Shown here: piece by piece, positions 37,537 through 46,373 of the stretch
Position numbering within the stretch: position 1 is the first letter of the stretch
Layout: each line of letters starts with the position of its first letter
Source: Longispora fulva
Lineage (GTDB): Bacteria > Actinomycetota > Actinomycetes > Mycobacteriales > Micromonosporaceae
Assembly (NCBI RefSeq): GCF_015751905.1
Contig: NZ_JADOUF010000001.1
Span: 7,254,001-7,318,000, forward strand
Direction of reading: 5' to 3'
Length of the DNA stretch: 64,000 nucleotides
Made by a program: the position numbers and the translations under genes
Notes under the pieces: model-generated
What the model was told of the DNA's origin: nothing
The model's input: the letters and a program-made list of their open reading frames with translations, nothing else
Database searches by the model: none

Positions 37537-38475
37537 GTGGCGAAACGGGACAAGACCAAGGACATCCCGCTGCGTGCGCAGTGGCTGGGCGCGGCGCTCT
37601 ACGAACTGCGCGACACGGCGTGCCTCACGCTGTCGGACGTGTCGGACTACCTCGGCAAGAACGCCGGCACGATCAGCCGGTTCGAGTCCGGCGAGTATCC
37701 AATCCAGAGCCCGGACCTGCTGAAGCTCCTCGACCTCTACCGCGTCACGGACCGCAAGCAGCGTGGCAACCTGCTGCACCACTGCGAGGAGATCGGCGTT
37801 CGGGGCTGGTGGGACGGCTACGCCACCTACTACGACCGGACGTTCATCGACCTGGTCTGGCTAGAGCAACGTGCGGAGGCGATCCGGCAGTTCAGCCTGC
37901 TGAATATCCCTGGCCTTCTCCAAACCCGGGGTCACATGGAAACACTCTTCCGCAACGGGCCGCATCGCGATGACGAAGAGCTGAACCAGCGCGCGATCGA
38001 GCTCCGCACCAGTCGGCAGCTCGTCTTCGAGAAGCCCAACCCGCCGCGCCTCGACGTGATCCTGCACGAATCAGTGCTCCACCATCGGGTCGGATCGACC
38101 GACATCGTGCGTGAGCAGCTGAACCACTTGGCCGACCTGCCGCCGCATTTCAGGGTGAGGCTCCGGGTGCTGCCGCTAGCCGACTGGGAACCCAGCAAAG
38201 CCGGAGCTGTCGGCCCGTTCAGCTTCTTCGAGTTGGTCGCGCCCTACCCAGATGTTGCCCAGGTCGAGACGCTCAGCGGCAACCTTTATGTGGAATCGCC
38301 GGAATCTGAAAAGTTCGATGCCGTATACGATCAGATTTGGCGCGTGTGCCTCGACGAGGCGGCGAGCCGAGACCTGATCAGAGAGACGGCGGAGGGCCTC
38401 ACCGATGACGGAGACCGGTCCGGTCATCCGGGCAAGCCAGCTCGGAGACCAGCCGTGGCGAAAAAGCACGCGTAG
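37537..38475 (+). CDS. XRE-family regulator with DUF5753
   Basis: A 312-aa protein with an N-terminal helix-turn-helix (about residues 22-75; N-A-G-T-I-S-R-F-E-S-G) and a C-terminal DUF5753 domain. That domain carries I-P-G-L-L-Q-T and the conserved S-V-L-H-H. Such regulators are typical of actinobacteria and pair with small DUF397 proteins; the DUF397 gene downstream overlaps by 71 nt. GTG 37537 gives the family start; no strong Shine-Dalgarno is seen. Confidence 0.9.
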   Translation: MAKRDKTKDIPLRAQWLGAALYELRDTACLTLSDVSDYLGKNAGTISRFESGEYPIQSPDLLKLLDLYRVTDRKQRGNLLHHCEEIGVRGWWDGYATYYDRTFIDLVWLEQRAEAIRQFSLLNIPGLLQTRGHMETLFRNGPHRDDEELNQRAIELRTSRQLVFEKPNPPRLDVILHESVLHHRVGSTDIVREQLNHLADLPPHFRVRLRVLPLADWEPSKAGAVGPFSFFELVAPYPDVAQVETLSGNLYVESPESEKFDAVYDQIWRVCLDEAASRDLIRETAEGLTDDGDRSGHPGKPARRPAVAKKHA

Positions 38476-38638
38476 CGGCGGCACTCCAGACGGATCGTGC
38501 GTCGATGTCGCCCCGTTGGCGGACGGCAAGGTCGCGGTGCGCCACAGCCACCACCCGGACGGCGCGGCGATCGTCTACAACGCCGACGAGTGGGCCGCGT
38601 TCATGGCCGGGGCCAAGTCGGGCGAGTTCGACTTCTGA
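38405..38638 (+). CDS. DUF397 protein
   Basis: A 77-aa protein of the DUF397 family. It has W-R-K-S-T-R-S near residue 18, then S-C-V-D-V-A, V-R-H-S and the W-A-A-F-M-x-G end. DUF397 proteins are small partners of XRE/DUF5753 regulators in actinobacteria. The gene overlaps the regulator's 3' end by 71 nt in another frame, a long overlap that fixes co-expression. Confidence 0.9.
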   Translation: MTETGPVIRASQLGDQPWRKSTRSGGTPDGSCVDVAPLADGKVAVRHSHHPDGAAIVYNADEWAAFMAGAKSGEFDF

Positions 38639-38687
38639 CCGGCCCCGGACTCACCGACGCTGCCGGGGACGCCCCACTCGTAGCCGT

Positions 38688-39653
38688 CTAATGGTTTCGG
38701 GTGTGCCAGGCGCGGAGCAGCGTCGTCTCCTCTTCCGGGGTGAGGCCGGCGGCCAGGGTCGGCTCGGTCTTCTGGCCGTGCCACCAGTCGAGGGTCGTGC
38801 GGGCCGTCTCCGCCGCGCTGCGCACCGTGAGGCCGGCGGCGATCGCCGGGGTGGTGTCGCGGCTGAGCATGCCGGCGTACTCCCGCCACACCCACAGCGG
38901 CAGCGAGTGCGGCCCGGCCCACGGCTCGACGCCCCGGTCGAGCAGGAAGTCGTGGTCCACCCAGGTCAGTTTCGCGTTGGAACCCACGCCCTCGGCGATC
39001 TCGGTGAGCAGCTCCCCGAACGGGCGGGCCGGCCCGGTGCCGTCGAACGTGCCCGTCTGGCCCTCCAGGACCGACCGGACCAGCCAACTCGACAGGTCGG
39101 CGACGTCCACATACTGCACGAGGCGCTCCGGCTCGCCCGGCACCAGCACCTCGCCGCCCTTCGCGAGCCGCAGCGGCCAGTAGGAGAACCTCGGGATCGC
39201 GTCGCCCGGGCCGACGATCAGGCCGGCCCGGCAGATCAGCGCCGGGACCCCGCTGCCGCGCACGGCCTCCTCGCAGGCGACCTTGTTCGGGCCGTAGCCC
39301 TCGTCGTCCGGGTCGTGTAGCGGTGTCTGGTGGGCGAGCTGTCCGGGAACCGACTGATCCGCGTACGCGGAGACGCTCGACACATACGTCCAGTGCCCGA
39401 CACGCCCGGCGAGCGCTTTCACCGCCTCCCGGACATGGTCGGGGTTGCTCGACACGTCGACGACCGCGTCAAAAGTCTGGTCGGCCAACGGATCGAGCCC
39501 CACGGACCGGTCGAGCTGGACAAACGTCGTCCCGGCCGGCGCCGTCCCGCTCTTTCCACGGGAGGCGCAGGTCACATCGTGGCCGGCGGCGATGGCTTGA
39601 CCGGCGATGGAGCGGCTCAGGAACACGCTCCCGCCGAGGATCAGCATGCGCAT
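38688..39653 (-). CDS. NAD-dependent epimerase/dehydratase family protein
   Basis: A 321-aa extended short-chain dehydrogenase-like protein. The N-terminal Rossmann loop is G-G-S-V-F-L-S-R, a departure from the usual G-x-x-G-x-x-G that suggests weak or altered NAD binding. [14 protein letters not shown] and Y-G-P-N-K (Y-x3-K like) support the fold. Related proteins are often annotated as reductases of unknown substrate. It is convergent with the DUF397 gene and divergent from orn. Confidence 0.8.
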   Translation of the reverse strand: MRMLILGGSVFLSRSIAGQAIAAGHDVTCASRGKSGTAPAGTTFVQLDRSVGLDPLADQTFDAVVDVSSNPDHVREAVKALAGRVGHWTYVSSVSAYADQSVPGQLAHQTPLHDPDDEGYGPNKVACEEAVRGSGVPALICRAGLIVGPGDAIPRFSYWPLRLAKGGEVLVPGEPERLVQYVDVADLSSWLVRSVLEGQTGTFDGTGPARPFGELLTEIAEGVGSNAKLTWVDHDFLLDRGVEPWAGPHSLPLWVWREYAGMLSRDTTPAIAAGLTVRSAAETARTTLDWWHGQKTEPTLAAGLTPEEETTLLRAWHTRNH

Positions 39654-39713
39654 CCGGCAAGTATGCCCCGTGGAGTGCCACGAGGTGGGCCTCGGACGCC
39701 TAGGCTATGCATC

Positions 39714-40328
39714 GTGAGCGAGCTTCTTGTCTGGATCGACTGTGAGATGACCGGCCTGGATCTTGGGCGTGACGCCCTGATCGAGGTGGCGGCCCTGGTG
39801 ACCGACCCCGAGCTGAACGTGCTCGGAGACGGGGTCGACATCGTCATCAAGGCCCCCGACGAACTGCTGAACGGCATGGTCGAGGTGGTCCGCAAGATGC
39901 ACTCCAAGTCTGGCCTGACGAAGGAAGTGCGTAACGCCACGGTCACCGTGGGTCAGGCCGAAGAGATGATCATGGAGTACGTGACGCAGCACGTCCCCAA
40001 CCCCCGCACCGCCCCCCTGTGCGGCAACTCGATCGCGACCGACCGGGGCTTCATCGCGCGGGATATGCCCGTGTTGGATGCACATCTGCACTATCGGATG
40101 ATCGACGTGTCCTCGATCAAGGAGCTGGCGCGGCGGTGGTACCCCCGGACCTACTACGGGCAGCCGGCGAAGGGGTTGGCGCACCGGGCCCTCGCCGACA
40201 TCAAGGAGAGCATCCGCGAGCTGGAGTACTACCGGCGGACGCTGTTCGTGCCCGGGCCCGGGCTGGACGTGGACGGGGCCAAGGCGGTGGCGGCGCAGGT
40301 GGTCGCGGAGATGCCGGTCGGGGAGTAG
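39714..40328 (+). CDS. orn: Oligoribonuclease
   Basis: A 3'-5' exoribonuclease that degrades 2-5 nt RNAs, including pGpG. The 204-aa protein has the DEDDh motifs [15 protein letters not shown]-x-F and H-R-A-L-A-D-I. GTG 39714 fits the family start. The gene lies next to tRNA-His and is followed by the terminator at 40510. Confidence 0.95.
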   Translation: MSELLVWIDCEMTGLDLGRDALIEVAALVTDPELNVLGDGVDIVIKAPDELLNGMVEVVRKMHSKSGLTKEVRNATVTVGQAEEMIMEYVTQHVPNPRTAPLCGNSIATDRGFIARDMPVLDAHLHYRMIDVSSIKELARRWYPRTYYGQPAKGLAHRALADIKESIRELEYYRRTLFVPGPGLDVDGAKAVAAQVVAEMPVGE

Positions 40329-40509
40329 GGATCCGCGCCCCTCGGGTGCCGCGCGGGGTTCGCTTGTTGGGCTGGGGCTGTCAGTGGACCCGCCTCGGCC
40401 CGGGACGGGGCTTTGTGGGTGCCGGGCCGACCTGGCCTGGCACGACGCGGCTGATCTGCGCGGCTGGGCGCGACGTGACTGACCTGCGTGGGGCTGGCCG
40501 GGAAATGCG

Positions 40510-40539
40510 AAGAGGCCCGATCCGAAGATCGGGCCTCTT
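40510..40539. terminator. Bidirectional terminator between orn and tRNA-His
   Basis: A perfect 13-bp stem with a C-G-A-A loop. It lies downstream of both the plus-strand orn and the minus-strand tRNA-His. Confidence 0.8.
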
Positions 40540-40549
40540 GCTCTATCAG

Positions 40550-40623
40550 GGTGACTGACGGGACTCGAACCCGCGACCCCCGGGACCACAACCCAGTGCT
40601 CTACCAGCTGAGCCACAGCCACC
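40550..40623 (-). tRNA. tRNA-His (GUG)
   Basis: A complete cloverleaf. The anticodon loop is T-T-G-T-G-G-T with GUG. It has the extra G at -1 pairing with C73 that identifies tRNA-His, and a 7-bp acceptor stem with one G-U pair. CCA is not encoded. Confidence 0.95.
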
Positions 40624-40765
40624 ATGCGCCCCATTGCCTGGGGCGACGACCCATCATAGCCGGATCCCGGGGGGATCGCGCCAGCGGGTTCGCCGGTTCG
40701 TGCCGCCACCCCCGGATTGGCACGCCGGAGGGGGTGCGTGTTAATGTTCTCTCCGTTGCAAGCGA

Positions 40766-40838
40766 GCGCCGCTAGCTCAATTGGCAGAGCAGCTGGCTCT
40801 TAACCAGCGGGTTCGGGGTTCGAGTCCCTGGCGGCGCA
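40766..40838 (+). tRNA. tRNA-Lys (CUU), attachment site of an integrated element
   Basis: A complete cloverleaf. The anticodon loop C-T-C-T-T-A-A reads CUU, the acceptor stem is G-C-G-C-C-G-C paired with G-C-G-G-C-G-C, and the discriminator is A. The T-arm and 3' end form the left direct repeat of the island; the tRNA remains intact after insertion. Confidence 0.97.
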
Positions 40839-40845
40839 CAGCAAC
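40815..40845 (+). repeat. attL-type direct repeat (tRNA-Lys 3' end)
   Basis: This 31-bp segment covers the T-arm and 3' end of tRNA-Lys plus 7 nt beyond. It is repeated exactly at 51254-51284. It marks the left boundary of the integrated element. Confidence 0.92.
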
Positions 40846-40846
40846 T

Positions 40847-40885
40847 AGGCCCTGACCTGGGGAAACTCGGGTCAGGGCCTTTTTC
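40847..40885 (+). terminator. Terminator supplied by the element behind tRNA-Lys
   Basis: A perfect 11-bp stem (40847-40857 with 40870-40880) is followed by T-T-T-T-T. It directly follows the left repeat and so terminates tRNA-Lys after integration. The chromosomal counterpart sits beyond the right repeat at 51286. Confidence 0.8.
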
Positions 40886-41063
40886 GTCGCTACAAACCGC
40901 GACAAGTTTGTCGGGGTTTGCTCCCGAGCCGCCATGGCTCGATTGCCATTGATCCCTTGTGGGCTGAGTGTTTCGCCTGGTCAGCAGTGATTTCCAGGAG
41001 TTCAGCGGGTTTGGGGCTCAAGTCCCAGGCCCACTTCTGCACAGTCCTGGAGGCCCACGCGTC

Positions 41064-42500
41064 TCAGCTCTCATTGGCCTCTCTCAATAAGGCACTACTT
41101 ACAAGGGCCTGGACTCGATGGCGTCGAGGCCACCAGTGGATGTAGGTGCTCCAGGTGGTCTCCAACTTCGCGTGACGGAGTTCGTGCTGGATCTCGGTGG
41201 GCTCGGCGCCCTCTTGGATCATCGTGGTGGCGAAGAAGTGCCGCAGGCTGTGAAAGGTGCCCTCCTTCGGCCAGCCCGCCTGCTCACGCCAGGAACACCA
41301 GAGCAGTGCCCAGCGCCGGTCATGCAGAGGGCGTTTCAGGTGGTCGTAGAACAGTAGGTGCGCCGTTCGCATGTCCGCTGGCTTGCCTGGGTCTGGCATC
41401 CGCAGGGAGATGTCCGGGAGGAGGATCTCCACAGGTGGAAAGTGCCGCAGGTGTTGCTCTGTGATGGAAGCCACGGTGGGGTCGAGGTCGAGTCTGCCTA
41501 CGCTTCCTGACTTGGGTGGGCACAGGTAGAAGCCGCCGTAGGCCCGGGTGTGGAAGCGCAGTTGCTGGATGACGTGAAGTGTCTGGTTCGCGGTATCGAT
41601 ACAGCGGGCTCCGGCCTCCAGGCCCATCACTTCGGCGAACCGCAGACCATGCCCGACCCCGTACCAGATCGCGGCCTTGTACTGCGCTGGAACGACCTCC
41701 AGTAGCCGAACAGTCTGGCGACGGTCGGGAACCCACTTCGGAGTCTTGCTGATGCCCTTGAGGGCTTCGCGGAGGTTGATCGCCTTGCAGGGGTTCTTGG
41801 GGATCACGCCGTCGGCCTCGGCGGCGTTGAGAATCGCGTTGAGCAGGTTGAAGTAGGTCTGGAGGCTGCTGTGCGCGCATCTGCGCCCGAGGCGGTCAAC
41901 GAGCCACTCCAGTACGAGTGTGGTGGTGACCTCCTCCATCGTGAACCAGGTGAAGAAGGGGTAGATGTGGGTGAACAGGTGTGACTCGACGTGCCGCTGG
42001 CGCTCCAGCGAGTGGAGCAGCCGCCGAGATGACCGCCACCGCTCCGCGTAGGCACGGAAGGCACAGGTCTGGCCTTTGATGGGCCGACCCCTGGTCGGCC
42101 TGAACGCCGCGGTCTGCTCTGCCCGCTTGGCCCGCCGGTCCATCGCCGACCGACCGGTGTTCGGCGCGCCGGACATCATCGGGGCGTTCGGGGTTTGGTC
42201 CAAAATCGGCTCGGTGCGCGGCGCCGCAGATGTCGTCATGCGAGCTTGGGTTCCTGTCAGGCCGGCGACTGCCAAGGCACGAGCCAGCCGCATGGCCTCA
42301 TCGACGGTGACCTGGCTGGCCGCCATGAGAGCGTCAAAGACTCGTGCCTGCTCCTCATCGTGGAACGCCTTCGTGGCCGGGCGTCCGTCCGGCTGGCGGA
42401 AACGCACTCTCCAGCGGGATCCCTTACCCCAGGCTTTCGCCCTAGCGTGCTCGCTGTCCCCAGCCCAGCTCTTGAGGTACCACAGATCATCAATAGGCAC
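41064..42500 (-). CDS. Tyrosine recombinase (integrase)
   Basis: A 478-aa phage-type integrase that mediates tRNA-Lys insertion. It has an N-terminal arm-binding and core-binding region. The catalytic domain shows Arg in G-L-R-F-A-E-V, H-x-L-R-H in H-S-L-R-H-F-F, and the nucleophile Tyr in T-W-S-T-Y-I-H. GTG 42500 is preceded by a perfect AGGAGGT site. The gene lies at the left end with its 3' end toward the tRNA, the normal placement. No excisionase gene was found next to it. Confidence 0.93.
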   Translation of the reverse strand: MPIDDLWYLKSWAGDSEHARAKAWGKGSRWRVRFRQPDGRPATKAFHDEEQARVFDALMAASQVTVDEAMRLARALAVAGLTGTQARMTTSAAPRTEPILDQTPNAPMMSGAPNTGRSAMDRRAKRAEQTAAFRPTRGRPIKGQTCAFRAYAERWRSSRRLLHSLERQRHVESHLFTHIYPFFTWFTMEEVTTTLVLEWLVDRLGRRCAHSSLQTYFNLLNAILNAAEADGVIPKNPCKAINLREALKGISKTPKWVPDRRQTVRLLEVVPAQYKAAIWYGVGHGLRFAEVMGLEAGARCIDTANQTLHVIQQLRFHTRAYGGFYLCPPKSGSVGRLDLDPTVASITEQHLRHFPPVEILLPDISLRMPDPGKPADMRTAHLLFYDHLKRPLHDRRWALLWCSWREQAGWPKEGTFHSLRHFFATTMIQEGAEPTEIQHELRHAKLETTWSTYIHWWPRRHRVQALVSSALLREANES

Positions 42501-42594
42501 ATTTACCTCCTAAAACGCTCAGAAGTGCGTAACTGACGATGAGTACGTGCGTACCTGCTCGACAAGCTCTGGTTTTTTGGTCATACTTTTGGTT

Positions 42595-42882
42595 ATGACG
42601 ATCACGGTGCCGTTGGGTGAGGTGAAGACCCGGCTCTCAGAGCTGGTCGGCCAGGTGGCCGAGCAGCACGAGCGGGTCACGGTGACTGTGCACGGCCGCC
42701 CGCAGGCTGTGCTGGTCTCGGTCGAAGACTTGGAATCGCTGGAGGAGACTCTTGCGGTGCTCTCGGACCCTGAGACGCTGCGCCGGCTGGCTTCCTCTGA
42801 GAAGGAGATCGCCCGCGGGGAGACCTACGGTATCGATGACCTCGAGGTGCTGATGGCCGCTCGCCGCGGATCGGCGGCGTGA
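42595..42882 (+). CDS. Type II antitoxin, Phd/YefM family
   Basis: A 95-aa DNA-binding antitoxin. Residues include V-P-L-G-E-V-K-T-R-L-S-E-L-V, R-V-T-V-T-V-H-G-R-P-Q-A-V-L-V-S and a D-L-E-S-L-E-E-T-L helix, matching Phd/YefM. The C-terminal tail is the likely toxin-binding segment. It overlaps the toxin start by GTGA, so the pair is coupled and probably autoregulated. The pair may stabilise the island. Confidence 0.9.
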   Translation: MTITVPLGEVKTRLSELVGQVAEQHERVTVTVHGRPQAVLVSVEDLESLEETLAVLSDPETLRRLASSEKEIARGETYGIDDLEVLMAARRGSAA

Positions 42883-43169
42883 CCCCACCGGGCCAGCATG
42901 AGCGGTACGACTTGCGCTACACCGCCACGGTCCGCCGTGCGTTGGCCGAGCGGCTTCCGGAGGCGGTCGTGGCGGCTGTGTACGAGTTCATCACCGGTCC
43001 CCTGCTGGACAATCCGCACCGCGTTGGCAAGCGCCTGATGCCGCCCTTGGATGACCGACACTCCGCACGGCGCGGCACGTACCGAGTCCTCTACCGAATC
43101 GACGAGGACAAGCACACCGTCACTGTCGTGGACATCCAGCATCGCCGTGACGCCTACCGTCCGCACTGA
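42879..43169 (+). CDS. Type II toxin, RelE/ParE family
   Basis: A 96-aa basic protein. It has Y-D-L-R-Y-T-A-T-V-R-R-A-L near the start, then an N-P-H-R-V-G-K block, R-R-G-T-Y-R-V-L-Y-R-I-D, and a C-terminal V-D-I-Q-H-R-R-D-A-Y-R, all typical of RelE-type ribosome-dependent RNases. GTG start, coupled to the antitoxin. Full length, so likely functional. Confidence 0.9.
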   Translation: MTPPGQHERYDLRYTATVRRALAERLPEAVVAAVYEFITGPLLDNPHRVGKRLMPPLDDRHSARRGTYRVLYRIDEDKHTVTVVDIQHRRDAYRPH

Positions 43170-43499
43170 ACCGACTTGCTTGCGGTACCTACCGCAGGCG
43201 ACGGAGATCGCAAGGCAGTAGGCCTTGGGACGTCAAGAGATCCCGACTGTTGCCCTGGATCCAGGATGAAGGATTCTCGGCCGGCAAGAAATCATTGACC
43301 CAGCACCAGGACGGCAGCCAGGATACTTCGCTCACCTCCGGCACCGCCCGATGGCAGGGCCCGATCGACCGTGACCGGAACCTTGCCAAGCGAGACCCGT
43401 CACTGAAGTCCGCCCGTTGCTCGACTGTCCGCCCCTGCCAGGTGCTCACCTGGCTACGTGGACTTAGCTAGCTAAGGCAAGCCGGCTCGGAAGGCTCCG
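43170..43499. other. Gene-free stretch inside the element
   Basis: No supported gene is seen in this 330-base stretch between the toxin gene and the IS110-like remnant. Short open frames have no recognisable content. It may be further decayed insertion-sequence DNA. Confidence 0.4.
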
Positions 43500-43700
43500 G
43501 ATCATACTGCACAGGCGTGCCCGCTACTTGCTCGTCGTCGGCATCAAGGTGATCGAAGTCCACCGTCCCCGCCAGCCCCAGTCCACCGAGGCAAGACCGG
43601 CGCGGCGCCAGGCCGCAAACCACAGGACAAGCCATGCGTGCCACCGCCATCCAGCGGCCGAGCACCGCGACCTCATCATGTCCACATCAGACCTGTTGCG
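43500..43700 (+). pseudogene. Remnant of an IS110-type transposase
   Basis: One frame reads G-I-K-V-I-E-V-H-R-P-R-Q, like the G-x-x-V-x-E-V-x-R-P motif of IS110/IS1111 transposases. A frame change then gives R-G-K-T-G-A, like the family's R-G-K-T-D. Upstream and downstream parts are lost. The match is short, so the call is tentative. Confidence 0.4.
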
Positions 43701-43768
43701 CCCAGCTCCCCACACGATCACGCCTGTGCAGGTAGGGTTTCTCTACTGACCTCTATAGTGGAGCTGGC

Positions 43769-44011
43769 ATGGCAAATTACGAACCGCAGATAGTCGAGCG
43801 GGTGCTGAGGGAGATCACTTCGGTTCCAAGGCGCTCGTTGCCTACGTCGGCAACCGACGTGGGAACGCTCCAAGCCCACGGCCAGGCCGATCAGACAGAC
43901 AGCGCCGCCACACTCGAAATTGATCTGGGAATCTTGAGCTTGTTGATCGATCAAGCCTTCGAGGAAGACGCTGCTCTTCAAAAGCTGGTGGCTCATGCGA
44001 TTCACGATTAA
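43769..44011 (+). CDS. Small acidic protein, first gene of the SMC-like operon
   Basis: An 80-aa acidic protein of unknown family. It has an N-terminal amphipathic segment (I-V-E-R-V-L-R-E-I), a Thr/Ala/Gln-rich middle, and a C-terminal helix with I-D-L-G-I-L-S-L-L-I-D-Q-A-F-E-E-D. The C-terminal helix could contact the ATPase. A GGAG site precedes the ATG and a T-A-T-A-G-T box lies about 13 nt upstream. Its 3' end overlaps the ATPase gene by 17 nt, so the two are translated together. Confidence 0.75.
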   Translation: MANYEPQIVERVLREITSVPRRSLPTSATDVGTLQAHGQADQTDSAATLEIDLGILSLLIDQAFEEDAALQKLVAHAIHD

Positions 44012-46373
44012 GTCGGAATGTCGACGCGGACTGCGTATCATTGAAGAAATTCCTGACATCGGTCTTTGTCGCATTGAGGGGCACAATGGAATCGGAAAGA
44101 GCACGGCGCTAAGGCTATTGCAACTGTGCACAGGATTCCAGCCATATGAGCGCGAACATCAGGCATGGAGCACGCTGCGGCAACAATTGACCGCTGCGAA
44201 CATTGTCGTGACGGACCTTCGCGGCGCCAATCGAATCGAATGGGCTATCGACACGTCTAGGTGGCCTGCTGCCCCAGGCTTCCTCGGAGATCAAGTCGGT
44301 CGAATCAAAATTGATGGTAAGAACTCCAATATTTCAGACGTACGTGAGCTACTTCAGGTACATCGGCTTGTTGGGCACGAGTCCCTTATTGACACGATGT
44401 CTGGGCCTGTGGGAGACGCTGCTCTTGCAGTTGGCAATTGGATGTCAACCGGCGGGCAGGGCTGGGAGCGCCGAGCTGCCTTGGATCACTTGCTAGCAGA
44501 AATCCAGGAGAAAGCAGCTGGTTACGACCTAGCTAGCTACCATGGCGATCACCGCCGCCTGAAAGTGGCAGAGCTTCGCACGATAGATCTTGACAAGCAA
44601 TTGCGGGACTCCAAAGACAGATTAAGCCTCTTGGAGGAAGCTCTTCTGACCTCAGTTCAGCTTGAAGAGGTTCGGGGCTTTATGCCGGGCCTTGAAGAGC
44701 AACTAACCGAGCTAAACGGTGAAATTGCCAAGGTTGAGGATTCGATCAAGGGCCTCGATGAAGAAATCACGCATGCCTCTGAGCGAACACAACGCGATCA
44801 AGATGCACAGAAGGAATTTGTTCGCGCGCAAAAGCATCTCGAACAACGAGAATCAGCCCTAACAAAGGCAGTCGCTGCGTTCAGCTCCCTCGCTCAGGCC
44901 GCAAAAGTTGATACTGAAGCAAGTGAGATCGAATCAGCTTTAACAGGTGCGAGCCAAAGATTAGACAACCTTGTTGCTGAACTGCCTCACGTTCACGCTA
45001 CGCCACTCGTTGTAGCGCTGCTTCGCTCTTTGACTGAGTGCTTGCGAGAAGCGGAAGAATCTGGCATTTCAGATCAGGTAGTTTTTGCTGTGACATCGTT
45101 GAAGGATCCTTGGACCGTTCGCACACTTCGTACTTCCTTGGAAGGCGAACTTGCGAAGCGCGTGAATGAGCCGCCGAGCATGTCAGCCCTGCAGGTCGAA
45201 GCTCAAATCGTGCGCGCCAGAGACCGTGTTGGGCAGCTGTCAAGCCTAGCCATGCAGAGCGAGGCAGTCAATGACCTAAGCCGGAAGGTCAAACAGGCGC
45301 GGGGTCGTCTCGAAAAGGCGGCTGCAGAACTTCCGGAAGGTGCGGCAATCACCGTACGTGACCTCTTATCTCGACGAGCTAGCGACGAAGAGCACATTCG
45401 TAGTTTGCGAGCTCGCGAGCAGCAGGTTCTGCAAGCGCGATCGGTTCTGGGCGGAGGCAAAACTGAACAGGATCTAACTCAGCAGCTCGCGGCGCTTTGC
45501 CGGAATGCTAACGTCGATCAATCGAGGCTTCGTTCTGAACACGACGCCGCACAGGCTCAAATGCAAAGCCTTCAGATAGAAACTCCGCTAGCCCAGTCTG
45601 AAACCACAAGCCTCAAAAATGCCTTGAACGAAAGAGTGCGAAATATTGATTCGGTCGTCGCATCGTTGCGCGAAGCGAAATGGCTGCCTGGATCTCTTGC
45701 AAAACTACTTGAGAACCCAGGAACAGGCGTTGAGAGTCAATTGCAGATACTGACACGCCTGCATGAGGCGGCAGATTCAGCAAGGGAGCGCTTGGGCCTG
45801 TTCGTGAACGACGTCCAGGCGATAGGCGAGGCTTTGGGTAGCTTGGCGAAGCAATTTCAGGGTGGCCCCCGATACGGTGAGCAGCGATGGGCTGCGCAAG
45901 TGCAAGGATGGTTAGCCAGCGAAGTCAATCACTGGTTTGAACACCCAGAGGTCCGTGATGCACTTTTTGATGGCGGGACCGATGTCGCACTTGACCTCCA
46001 GACTATGGAAGTTTCGTGGAGCGTAAACGGGCAGCGACTAGGACGTCCACTTCAAGCATTTTCGAGCGGGCAGCAGGCACTTGCATATACCCGTGCGCGG
46101 TTATCCCGATTGGACCGGACCGATGAACATGCCCAGAACCGTCTCATCGCCCTGGACGAATTCGGCGCCTTCATTGCAGCTGACGGCATGCGGAGCCTCA
46201 CGGGTTATCTAACGGATCGTCGCAAAGCTATTCCTCAGGATCAGATCATCGTCGTTCTTCCTCTGTCGGAGGACCTGCGGACGCCGATATCTCAGCCAAG
46301 CGATAAGGTGGCAGCATCCCGTCTCCGTCAACTACAGGACCGAGGCTACTTTGCAGAGGAGCTCGTGCGTTGA
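43995..46373 (+). CDS. SMC/Rad50-like ABC ATPase, candidate defence protein
   Basis: A 792-aa protein with split ABC ATPase halves. Walker A is G-H-N-G-I-G-K-S-T (residues 29-37). A long coiled-coil-rich middle (about 190-590) follows with many heptad-like Leu/Ala repeats. Near the end are the signature F-S-S-G-Q-Q-A-L (about 689-696) and Walker B L-I-A-L-D-E-F-G (Asp721, Glu722). This is the head-coil-head plan of SMC/Rad50 proteins, shorter than chromosomal SMC. Codon use is much less G/C-ending than in the flanking chromosome. It overlaps both operon neighbours. Confidence 0.88.
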   Translation: MRFTIKSECRRGLRIIEEIPDIGLCRIEGHNGIGKSTALRLLQLCTGFQPYEREHQAWSTLRQQLTAANIVVTDLRGANRIEWAIDTSRWPAAPGFLGDQVGRIKIDGKNSNISDVRELLQVHRLVGHESLIDTMSGPVGDAALAVGNWMSTGGQGWERRAALDHLLAEIQEKAAGYDLASYHGDHRRLKVAELRTIDLDKQLRDSKDRLSLLEEALLTSVQLEEVRGFMPGLEEQLTELNGEIAKVEDSIKGLDEEITHASERTQRDQDAQKEFVRAQKHLEQRESALTKAVAAFSSLAQAAKVDTEASEIESALTGASQRLDNLVAELPHVHATPLVVALLRSLTECLREAEESGISDQVVFAVTSLKDPWTVRTLRTSLEGELAKRVNEPPSMSALQVEAQIVRARDRVGQLSSLAMQSEAVNDLSRKVKQARGRLEKAAAELPEGAAITVRDLLSRRASDEEHIRSLRAREQQVLQARSVLGGGKTEQDLTQQLAALCRNANVDQSRLRSEHDAAQAQMQSLQIETPLAQSETTSLKNALNERVRNIDSVVASLREAKWLPGSLAKLLENPGTGVESQLQILTRLHEAADSARERLGLFVNDVQAIGEALGSLAKQFQGGPRYGEQRWAAQVQGWLASEVNHWFEHPEVRDALFDGGTDVALDLQTMEVSWSVNGQRLGRPLQAFSSGQQALAYTRARLSRLDRTDEHAQNRLIALDEFGAFIAADGMRSLTGYLTDRRKAIPQDQIIVVLPLSEDLRTPISQPSDKVAASRLRQLQDRGYFAEELVR

